From the NCBI GenBank assembly GCA_964057225.1, contig OZ059899.1:20468501-20532500 (forward strand): a stretch of DNA of 64,000 nt, read 5' to 3'. The notes beneath the pieces were generated by a model, which saw nothing but the letters and a program-made list of their open reading frames with translations, ran no database searches and was not told the origin of the DNA. This document shows positions 13,591 to 22,136 of this stretch, piece after piece. The position numbers and the translations under genes are program-made. Position 1 is the first letter of the stretch; each line of letters starts with the position of its first letter. Source of the DNA: Auanema rhodensis (taxonomy: Eukaryota; Nematoda; Chromadorea; Rhabditida; Rhabditidae).

Positions 13591-14707
13591 TGTTTCTTGT
13601 AATATTGGATTGAATATTACTTTGATAGTTATAAGATTTTTGCTACTACATGCCCTGTGTTTACTGCTCTAGCTAGTTTTCCATTTTTATGAGAATAATA
13701 GTCCTGTGACAACAAATTCATTTGAATCTAATATGAATTATTTTTTCTTTTTAAGAAGCATTGAATATCATTGTTTCTTGTAATGATGGATTTGAATATT
13801 GCTTCGTTAGCTTTATGATTTTTGCTACTACATGCCCTGTGTTTACTGCTCTAGCTGGTTTTCCATTTTTATTAGATTTTTCATCATCTTGCTACAAATT
13901 CATTTGAATCTAATATGAACTATTTTTTCGTTTAGTAGTGAGTATCATTGTTTCTTGTAATATTGGATTTGATTATTGCTTTGTTAGCTTTAAAATTTTT
14001 GCTACTACATGTCCTGTGTTTACTGCTCTAGCTGGTTTTCACTTTTTATGAGATTTTTCATCATCTTACAAGAAATTCATTTAAATCTAACATGAATTGT
14101 TTTTTCGTTTTAAAAAGCATTGAATTTCATTGTTTCTGGTAATATTGGATTTGATTATTGCTTTGTTAGCTTTAAAATTTTTGCTACTACATGTCCTGTG
14201 TTTACTGCTCTAGCTGGTTTTCACTTTTTATGAGATTTTTCATCATTTTACAACAAATTCATTTAAATCTAACATGAATTGTTTTTTTCGTTTTAAAAAG
14301 CATTGAATTTCATTGTTTCTGGTAATATTGGATTTGATTATTGCTTCGTTTGTTTTAAGATTTTGCTTCTGCATAGCTTCAGTGCTCTAGCTGGTTTTCC
14401 ATTTTTATGAGATTTTTCATCATCTTACAAGAAATTCAATTGAATCTAACATGAATTATTTTTTCGTTTTAAAAAGCATTGAATTTCATTGCTTCTTGTA
14501 ATATTGGATTTGATTATTGCTTTGTTAGCTTTAAGATTTTTGCTACTACATGTGCTGTGTTTACTGCTCTAGCTGGTTTTCACTTTTTATGAGATTTTTC
14601 ATCATCTTACAACAAATTCATTTAAATATAACATGAATTATTTTTTCGTTTGAAAAAGCATTGAATTTCATTGTTTCTTGTAATATTGGATTTGATTATT
14701 GCTTCGT
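13591..14707 (+). repeat. Degenerate edge of family A array
   Basis: About six monomers differ from the array consensus at many positions: ATATTACTTTGATAGTTATAAG, GGTAATATTGG, ATTTAAATCT, ACAAGAAATTC and TTTTCCATTTTT. The monomer near 14383 also lacks 5 bp between CTTCAG and TGCTCTAG, giving a spacing of 177 bp. A rise in divergence towards one side is expected at an array boundary, where unequal exchange no longer homogenises. The last recognisable + strand monomer stops at about GCTTCG (14706). Confidence 0.85.
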
Positions 14708-14736
14708 ATTGCTTTGTTTATTTCTCTTATTTTTAT
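14708..14736. other. 29-bp linker at the centre of the family A inversion
   Basis: This T-rich sequence separates the last + oriented A monomer from the first inverted one. Its first half (ATTGCTTTGTTTA) resembles the A motif ATTGCTTTGTTAG. The second half (TTTCTCTTATTTTTAT) matches no monomer position I can find. It is the loop of the inverted repeat described next. Confidence 0.7.
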
Positions 14737-15136
14737 TACTATTTGAAACGAAAAAATAGTTCATATTAGATTCAAATGAATTTGTTGCAAGATGATGAAA
14801 AATCTCATAAAAATGGAAAACCAGCTAGAGCACTGAAGCTATGCAGAAGCAAAATCTTAAAACAAACGAAGCAATAATCAAATCCAATATTACAAGAAAC
14901 AATGAAATTCAATGCTTTTTAAAACGAAAAAATAATTCATATTAGATTCAATTGAATTTCTTGTAAGATGATGAAAAATCTCATAAAAATGGAAAACCAG
15001 CTAGAGCACTGAAGCTATGCAAAAGCAAAATCTTAAAACAAACGAAGTAATAATCAAATCCAATATTACAAGAAACAATGAAATTCAATGCTTTTTAAAA
15101 CGAAAAAATAATTCATGTTAGATTTAAATGAATTTG
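14737..15136 (-). repeat. Inverted family A monomers, 176-bp edge subtype, ~2.3 copies
   Basis: The reverse complement reads as family A: CCAGCTAGAGCACTGAAG at 14821 and 14997 is the complement of CTTCAGTGCTCTAGCTGG. Both carry the 5-bp deletion seen on the + strand only near 14383. Both also share TTTTCCATTTTT, and the second shares ACAAGAAATTC. The repeat step is 176 bp (core box at 14748, 14924, 15100). The segment begins with the complement of the GTTTCAAATAGTA variant and ends in mid-monomer at GAATTTG. With 14345-14700 it forms a long imperfect inverted repeat. Confidence 0.92.
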
Positions 15137-15467
15137 GTATGTTGAGTTTCCATGTACACTCAACATTGCTTCCAAAAACATTTTGACAAAAATTTTTCCG
15201 AAAAATTTCGAAAAAATTTCGCGAAAAGTAGATGTTTTTAGATTCCTTTTTCCAAGGCAAAGACGATGGACAATGTTATTCAACGAAAAAATTATTTCTG
15301 CAGGGTGAAAATCGAGGATATAAGTGTGAACTTATATCAGTTGATATCTCGGTGCATTTTTAAGCTAGCGCAAATCTGATAACACAGATCGACGCAGCTT
15401 AAAAATCCGCATCGAATGCACTATACAACATTGAGAAACGCTTGATACAAAAATTAGTTATGATCGT
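15137..15467 (+). repeat. First, 5'-truncated family B monomer at the junction
   Basis: It begins at GTATGTTGAG, about 20 bp into the unit as phased by the following monomers, directly after the family A sequence GAATTTG. There is no target-site duplication or inserted sequence, so the boundary is a clean A-to-B splice. Confidence 0.9.
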
Positions 15468-17244
15468 TTGAAAAATGATGCATTAGTGTATATTGAGTTT
15501 CCATGTACACTCAACATTGCTTCCAAAAACATTTTGACAAAAATGTTTCCGAAAAATTTCGAAATAATTTCGCGAAAAGTAGATGTTTTTAGATTCCTTT
15601 TTTCAAGGCAAAGACGATGGACAATGTTATTCAACGAAAAAATTAATTCTCCAGGGTGAAAATCGAGGATATAAGTGTGAACTTATATCAGTTGATATCT
15701 CGGTGCAATTTTAAGCTAGCGCAAATCTGATAATACAGATCGACGCAGCTTAAAAATCCGCATCGAATGCACTATACTGCATTGAGAAACGCTTAATACA
15801 AAAGTTAGTTATGATCGTTTGAAAAATGATGCATTAGTGTATGTTGAGTTTCCATGTACACTCAACATTGCTTCCAAAAACATTTTGACAAAAATTTTTC
15901 CGAAAAATTTCAAAATAATTTCGCAAAAAGTAGATGTTTTTAGATTCCTTTTTTCAAGGCAAAGACGATGGACAATGTTATTCAACGAAAAAATTAATTC
16001 TGCAGGGTGAAAATCGAGGATATAAGTGTGAACTTATATCAGTTGATATCTCGGTGCTTTTTTAAGCTAGCGCAAATCTGATAACACAGATCGACGCAGC
16101 TTAAAAATCCGCATCGAATGCACTACACTGCATTGAGAAACGCTTAATACAAAAGTTAGTTATGATCGTTTGAAAAATGATGCATTAGTGTATGTTGAGT
16201 TTCCATGTACACTCAACATTGCTTCCAAAAACATTTTGACAAAAATTTTTCCGAAAAATTTTAGAATAATTTCGCAAAAAGTAGGTGTTTTTAGATTCCT
16301 TTTTTCAAGGCAAAGACGATGGACAATGTTATTCAACGAAAAAATTAATTCTGCAGGGTGAAAATCGAGGATATAAGTGTGAACTTATATCAGTTGATAT
16401 CTCGGTGCATTTTTAAGCTAGCGCAAATCTGATAACACAGATCGACGCAGCTTAAAAATCCGCATCGAATGCACTATACTACATTGAGAAACGCTTGATA
16501 CAAAAATTAGGTATGATCGTTTGAAAAATGATGCATTAGTGTATGTTGAGTTTCCATGTACACTCAACATAGCTTCCAAAAACATTTTGACAAAAATTTT
16601 TCCGAAAAATTTTAAAATAATTTCGCAAAAAGTAGGTGTTTTTAGATTCCTTTTTTCAAGGCAAAGACGATGGACAATGTTATTAAACGAAAAAATTATT
16701 TCTGCAGGGTGAAAATCGAGGATATAAGTGTGAACTTATATCAGTTGATATCTCGGTGCATTTTTAAGATAGCGCAAATCTGATAACATAGATCGACGCA
16801 GCTTAAAAATCCGCATCGAATGCACTATACATCATTGAGAAACGTTTAATACAAAAATTAGTTATGATCGTTTGAAAAATGATGCATTAGTGTATATTGA
16901 GTTTCCATGTACACTCAACATAGCTTCCAAAAACATTTTGACAAAAATTTTTCCGAAAAATTTCGAAATAAATTCGCAAAAAGTAGATGTTTTTAGATTC
17001 CTTTTTTCAAGGCAAAGACGATGGACAATGTTATTCAACGAAAAAATTAATTCTGCAGGGTGAAAATCGAGGATATAAGTGTGAACTTATATCAGTTGAT
17101 ATCTCGGTGCATTTTTAAGCTAGCGCAAATCTGATAACACAGATCGACGCAGCTTAAAAATCCGCATCGAATGCACTATACTGCATTGAGAAACGCTTAA
17201 TACAAAAGTTAGTTATGATCGTTTGAAAAATGATGCATTAGTGT

Positions 17245-17272
17245 ATGTTGAGTTTCCATGTACACTCAACAT
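17245..17272. other. Family B dyad 1: 9-bp stem, 10-nt loop
   Basis: ATGTTGAGT is followed by ten bases (TTCCATGTAC) and its perfect complement ACTCAACAT. The element recurs in each monomer, for example at 15841-15868. A T-to-A change at stem position 2 (AAGTTGAGT) marks the CTGTAAG subfamily, and ATATTGAGT marks a few early monomers. Other changes lie in the loop (TTTCATGTAC, TTCCATGCAC). Confidence 0.9.
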
Positions 17273-17376
17273 TGCTTCCAAAAACATTTTGACAAAAATT
17301 TTTCCGAAAAATTTTAAAATAATTTCGCAAAGAGTAGGTGTTTTTAGATTCCTTTTTTCAAGGCAAAGACGATGGA

Positions 17377-17404
17377 CAATGTTATTCAACGAAAAAATTA
17401 ATTC
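17377..17404 (-). other. Shared A/B core box in family B (representative)
   Basis: Read on the - strand this is GAATTAATTTTTTCGTT followed by GAATAACATTG. Family A (for example 89-117, + strand) has GAATTATTTTTTCGTT followed by TTGAAAAGCATTG. By eye, 25 of 27 aligned bases agree, with gaps of 1 and 2. Both families also show GAAATA in place of GAATTA at the same site. Confidence 0.7.
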
Positions 17405-17422
17405 TGCAGGGTGAAAATCGAG

Positions 17423-17444
17423 GATATAAGTGTGAACTTATATC
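17423..17444. other. Family B dyad 2: 8-bp stem, 6-nt loop
   Basis: GATATAAG, TGTGAA, CTTATATC form a perfect 8-bp inverted repeat. The flanks CGAG before it and CTCG about 9 bases after it can also pair, and ATATCTCG can pair with CGAG(G)ATAT as an alternative fold. The duplicated monomers at 31461 and 33567 carry TATGTGTTAAC, which breaks the inner three pairs. Confidence 0.88.
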
Positions 17445-17462
17445 AGTTGATATCTCGGTGCA

Positions 17463-17511
17463 TTTTTAAGCTAGCGCAAATCTGATAACACAGATCGACG
17501 CAGCTTAAAAA
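17463..17511. other. Family B dyad 3: 49-bp composite hairpin (10+3+5 bp)
   Basis: TTTTTAAGCT pairs with AGCTTAAAAA (10 bp), GCG with CGC (3 bp) and ATCTG with CAGAT (5 bp), enclosing the loop ATAACA. A single unpaired A lies on the left, with small CAA and CGA internal loops. It is the most extended symmetry in the monomer. Variants GTAATA and ATAATA change only the loop. Confidence 0.88.
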
Positions 17512-20500
17512 TCAGCATCGAATGCACTATACTACATTGAGAAACGCTTGGTACAAAAATTAGGTATGATCGTTTGAAAAATGATGCATTAGTGTATGTT
17601 GAGTTTCCATGTACACTCAACATTGCTTCCAAAAACATTTTGACAAAAATTTTTCCGAAAAATTTCGAAAAAATTTCGCGAAAAGTAGATGTTTTTAGAT
17701 TCCTTTTCTCAAGGCAAAGACGATGGACAGTGTTATTCAACGAAAAAATTAATTCTGCAGGGTGAAAATCGAGGATATAAGTGTGAACTTATATCAGTTG
17801 ATATCTCGGTGCATTTTTAAGCTAGCGCAAATCTGATAACACAGATCGACGCAGCTTAAAAATCCGCATCGAATGCACTATACTGCATTGAGAAACGCTT
17901 AATACAAAAGTTAGTTATGATCGTTTGAAAAATGATGCATTAGTGTATGTTGAGTTTCCATGTACACTCAACATTGCTTCCAAAAACATTTTGACAAAAA
18001 TTTTTCCGAAAAATTTTAAAATAATTTCGCAAAGAGTAGGTGTTTTTAGATTCCTTTTTTCAAGGCAAAGACGATGGACAATGTTATTCAACGAAAAAAT
18101 TAATTCTGCAGGGTGAAAATCGAGGATATAAGTGTGAACTTATATCAGTTGATATCTCGGTGCATTTTTAAGCTAGCGCAAATCTGATAACACAGATCGA
18201 CGCAGCTTAAAAATCAGCATCGAATGCACTATACATCATTGAGAAACGTTTAATACAAAAATTAGTTATGATCGTTTGAAAAATGATGCATTAGTGTATA
18301 TTGAGTTTCCATGTACACTCAACATAGCTTCCAAAAACATTTTGACAAAAATTTTTCCGAAAAATTTCGAAATAAATTCGCAAAAAGTAGATGTTTTTAG
18401 ATTCCTTTTTTCAAGGCAAAGACGATGGACAATGTTATTCAACGAAAAAATTAATTCTGCAGGGTGAAAATCGAGGATATAAGTGTGAACTTATATCAGT
18501 TGATATCTCGGTGCATTTTTAAGCTAGCGCAAATCTGATAACACAGATCGACGCAGCTTAAAAATCCGCATCGAATGCACTATACTGCATTGAGAAACGC
18601 TTAATACAAAAGTTAGTTATGATCGTTTGAAAAATGATGCATTAGTGTATGTTGAGTTTCCATGTACACTCAACATTGCTTCCAAAAACATTTTGACAAA
18701 AATTTTTCCGAAAAATTTTAAAATAATTTCGCAAAGAGTAGGTGTTTTTAGATTCCTTTTTTCAAGGCAAAGACGATGGACAATGTTATTCAACGAAAAA
18801 ATTAATTCTGCAGGGTGAAAATCGAGGATATAAGTGTGAACTTATATCAGTTGATATCTCGGTGCATTTTTAAGCTAGCGCAAATCTGATAACACAGATC
18901 GACGCAGCTTAAAAATCCGCATCGAATGCATTATACTACATTGAGAAACGCTTAATACAAAACTTAGTTATGATCGTTTGAAAAATGATGCATTACTGTA
19001 AGTTGAGTTTCCATGTACACTCAACATTGCTTCCAAAAACAATTTGACAAAAATTTTTCCGAAAAATTTCAAAATAATTTCGCGAAAAGTAGATGTTTTT
19101 AGATTCCTTTTTTCAAGGCAAAGACGATGGACAATGTTATTCAACGAAAAAATTAATTCTGCAGGGTGAAAATCGAGGATATAAGTGTGAACTTATATCA
19201 GTTGATATCTCGGTGCATTTTTAAGCTAGCGCAAATCTGATAACACAGATCGACGCAGCTTAAAAATCCGCATCGAATGCACTATACTACATTGAGAAAC
19301 GCTTGATACAAAAATTAGTTATGATCGTTTGAAAAAAGATGCATTAGTGTATGTTGAGTTTCCATGTACACTCAACATTGCTTCCAAAAACATTTTGACA
19401 AAAATTTTTCCAAAAAATTTCAAAATAATTTCGCAAAAAGTAAATGTTTTTAGATTCCTTTCTCCAAGGCAAAGACGATGGACAATGTTATTCAACGAAA
19501 AAATTAATTCTGCAGGGTGAAAATCGAGGATATAAGTGTGAACTTATATCAGTTGATATCTCGGTGCATTTTTAAGCTAGCGCAAATCTGATAACACAGA
19601 TCGACGCAGCTTAAAAATCCGCATCGAATGCACTATACTACATTGAAAAACGCTTGATACAAAAATTAGGTATGATCGTTTGAAAAAAGATGCATTAGTG
19701 TATGTTGAGTTTCCATGTACACTCAACATTGCTTCCAAAAACATTTTTACAAAAATTTTTCCGAAAAATTTCGAAATAATTTCGCAAAAAGTAGATGTTT
19801 TTAGATTCCTTTTTTCAAGGCAAAGACGATGAACATTGTTATTCAACGAAAAAATTGATTCTGCAGGGTGAAAATCGAGGATATAAGTGTGAACTTATAT
19901 CAGTTGATATCTCGGTGCATTTTTAAGCTAGCGCAAATCTGATAACACAGATCGACGCAGCTTAAAAATCCGCATCGAATTCACTATACTACATTGAGAA
20001 ACGCTTGATACAAAAATTAGTTATGATCGTTTGAAAAAAGATGCATTAGTGTATGTTGAGTTTCCATGTACACTCAACATTGCTTCCAAAAACATTTTGA
20101 CAAAAATTTTTCCAAAAAATTTCAAAATAATTTCGCAAAAAGTAAATGTTTTTAGATTCCTTTTTTCAAGGCAAAGACGATGAACATTGTTATTCAACGA
20201 AAAAATTGATTCTGCAGGGTGAAAATCGAGGATATAAGTGTGAACTTATATCAGTTGATATCTCGGTGCATTTTTAAGCTAGCGCAAATCTGATAACACA
20301 GATCGACGCAGCTTAAAAATCCGCATCGAATGCACTATACTACATTGAAAAATGCTTGATACAAAAATTAGGTATGATCGTTTGAAAAAAGATGCATTAG
20401 TGTATGTTGAGTTTCCATGTACACTCAACATTGCTTCCAAAAACATTTTTACAAAAATTTTTCCGAAAAATTTCGAAATAATTTCGCAAAAAGTAGATGT

Positions 20501-22136
20501 TTTTAGATTCCTTTTTTCAAGGCAAAGACGATGAACATTGTTATTCAACGAAAAAATTGATTCTGCAGGGTGAAAATCGAGGATATAAGTGTGAACTTAT
20601 ATCAGTTGATATCTCGGTGCATTTTTAAGCTAGCGCAAATCTGATAACACAGATCGACGCAGCTTAAAAATCCGCATCGAATGCACTATACTACATTGAG
20701 AAACGCTTGATACAAAAATTAGGTATGATCGTTTGAAAAAAGATGCATTAGTGTATGTTGAGTTTCCATGTACACTCAACATTGCTTCCAAAAACATTTT
20801 GACAAAAATTTTTCCGAAAAATTTCGAAAAAATTTCGCAAAAAGTAGATGTTTTTAGATTTCTTTTTTCAAGGCAAAGACGATGGACAATGTTATTCAAC
20901 GAAAAAATTATTTCTGCAGGGTGAAAATCGAGGATATAAGTGTGAACTTATATCAGTTGATATCTCGGTGCATTTTTAAGCTAGCGCAAATCTGATAACA
21001 CAGATCGACGCAGCTTGAAAATCCGCATCGAATGCACTATACAACATTGAGAAACGCTCAATACAAAAATTAGTTATGATCGTTTGAAAAATGATGCATT
21101 AGTGTATGTTGAGTTTCCATGTACACTCAACATTGCTTCCAAAAACATTTTGACAAAAATTTTTCCGAAAAATTTCAAAATAATTTCGCGAAAAGTAGAT
21201 GTTTTTAGATTCCTTTTTCCAAGGCAAAGACCATGGACAATGTTATTCAACGAAAAAATTATTTCTGCAGGGTGAAAATCGAGGATATAAGTGTGAACTT
21301 ATATCAGTTGATATCTCGGTGCATTTTTAAGCTAGCGCAAATCTGATAACACAGATCGACGCAGCTTAAAAATCCGCATCGAATGCACTATACTGCATTG
21401 AGAAACGCTTAATACAAAAGTTAGTTATGATCGTTTGAAAAATGATGCATTAGTGTATGTTGAGTTTCCATGTACACTCAACATTGCTTCCAAAAACATT
21501 TTGACAAAAATTTTTCCGAAAAATTTTAAAATAATTTCGCAAAGAGTAGGTGTTTTTAGATTCCTTTTTTCAAGGCAAAGACGATGGACAATGTTATTCA
21601 ACGAAAAAATTAATTCTGCAGGGTGAAAATCGAGGATATAAGTGTGAACTTATATCAGTTGATATCTCGGTGCATTTTTAAGCTAGCGCAAATCTGATAA
21701 CACAGATCGACGCAGCTTAAAAATCCGCATCGAATGCATTATACTACATTGAGAAACGCTTAATACAAAACTTAGTTATGATCGTTTGAAAAATGATGCA
21801 TTACTGTAAGTTGAGTTTCCATGCACACTCAACATTGCTTCCAAAAACATTTTGACAAAAATTTTTCCGAAAAATTTCAAAATAATTTCGCAAAAAGTAG
21901 ATGTTTTTAGATTCCTTTTTTCAAGGCAAAGACGATGGACAATGTTATTCAACGGAAAAATTAATTCTGCAGGGTGAAAATCGAGGATATAAGTGTGAAC
22001 TTATATCAGTTGATATCTCGGTGCATTTTTAAGCTAGCGCAAATCTGATAACACAGATCGACGCAGCTTAAAAATCCGCATCGAATGCACTATACTGCAT
22101 TGAGAAACGCTTAATACAAAAATTAGTTATGATCGT

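Larger units (their letters stand above)
1..14707 (+). repeat. Satellite family A array, ~182-bp monomer, ~81 copies head-to-tail
   Basis: The landmark TGCTCTAGCT (or TGCTTTAGCT) recurs at 19, 201, 383, 565, 748 and 929, and so on to 14565, a step of 181-183 bp. Each monomer contains in order a TGCTCTAGCT box, a GAGATTTTTCATCATC segment, an ATTCAATTGAAT or ATTCATTTGAAT dyad, a TTTTTTCGTT core and a T-rich tail ending in TATGCATAG, TGTATAG or CATGCCCTG variants. The unit is strongly AT-rich. All monomers here share one orientation, called + by convention. Stops occur throughout all frames and I see no coding signal. The length suits one nucleosome plus linker, as in many centromeric satellites. 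Confidence is high that this is satellite DNA; the family name and species are unknown. Confidence 0.97.
14345..15136. repeat. Large inverted repeat (foldback) at the A/B satellite boundary
   Basis: The left arm (about 14345-14707, + oriented edge monomers) and right arm (14737-15136, inverted) are near-complementary over most of a 176-182 bp unit, with a loop of about 29 bp. Shared diagnostic changes, namely the 5-bp deletion, CCATTTTT and ACAAGAAATTC, show that the inverted arm came from the local edge monomers and not from the array interior. This suggests a breakage and foldback event at the array edge. Confidence 0.75.
17223..17573 (+). repeat. Representative complete family B monomer
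   Basis: This is a typical 351-bp unit. In order it holds a dyad with 9-bp arms (17245-17272), an A/T-rich tract with TTTTTCCGAAAAATTTT, a segment CAAGGCAAAGACGATGG, the complement of the TTTTTTCGTT core box (17377-17404), a PstI site CTGCAG, an 8-bp hairpin (17423-17444), an EcoRV site GATATC, a composite hairpin with NheI site GCTAGC (17463-17511) and a variable tail up to the next unit. Variants elsewhere mostly change single bases. Confidence 0.93.
15137..22136 (+). repeat. Family B zone 1 (junction-proximal)
   Basis: This zone mixes early variants rare elsewhere: GTATATTGAG, CAACATAGCTTCC, GAAATAAATTCGC and AATCAGCATCG. Similar monomers at 16872 and 18276 (both GAAATAAATTCGC) are 1404 bp apart, each followed by a GCAAAGAGTAGGTG monomer. 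There is no strict higher-order unit. From 19329 the GTAAATGTTTTT and GATGAACATTG subtypes appear. Confidence 0.75.

Noticed and set aside
1-14707. CRISPR-like array
   Set aside because: The whole 182-bp unit is repeated; there are no short repeats with unique spacers and no cas genes.
14700-15140. Transposon at the A/B boundary with inverted repeats
   Set aside because: The inverted sequence is ordinary family A monomer and the centre is only 29 bp. There are no target-site duplications or coding capacity.
15066-15260. A 64-residue - strand frame across the A/B junction
   Set aside because: It is a chance fusion of A and B repeat sequence with no coding feature.
17423-17511. Rho-independent terminators or riboswitches at the B hairpins
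   Set aside because: The context is a eukaryotic satellite array without genes; the stems are symmetric DNA dyads with no gene to regulate.
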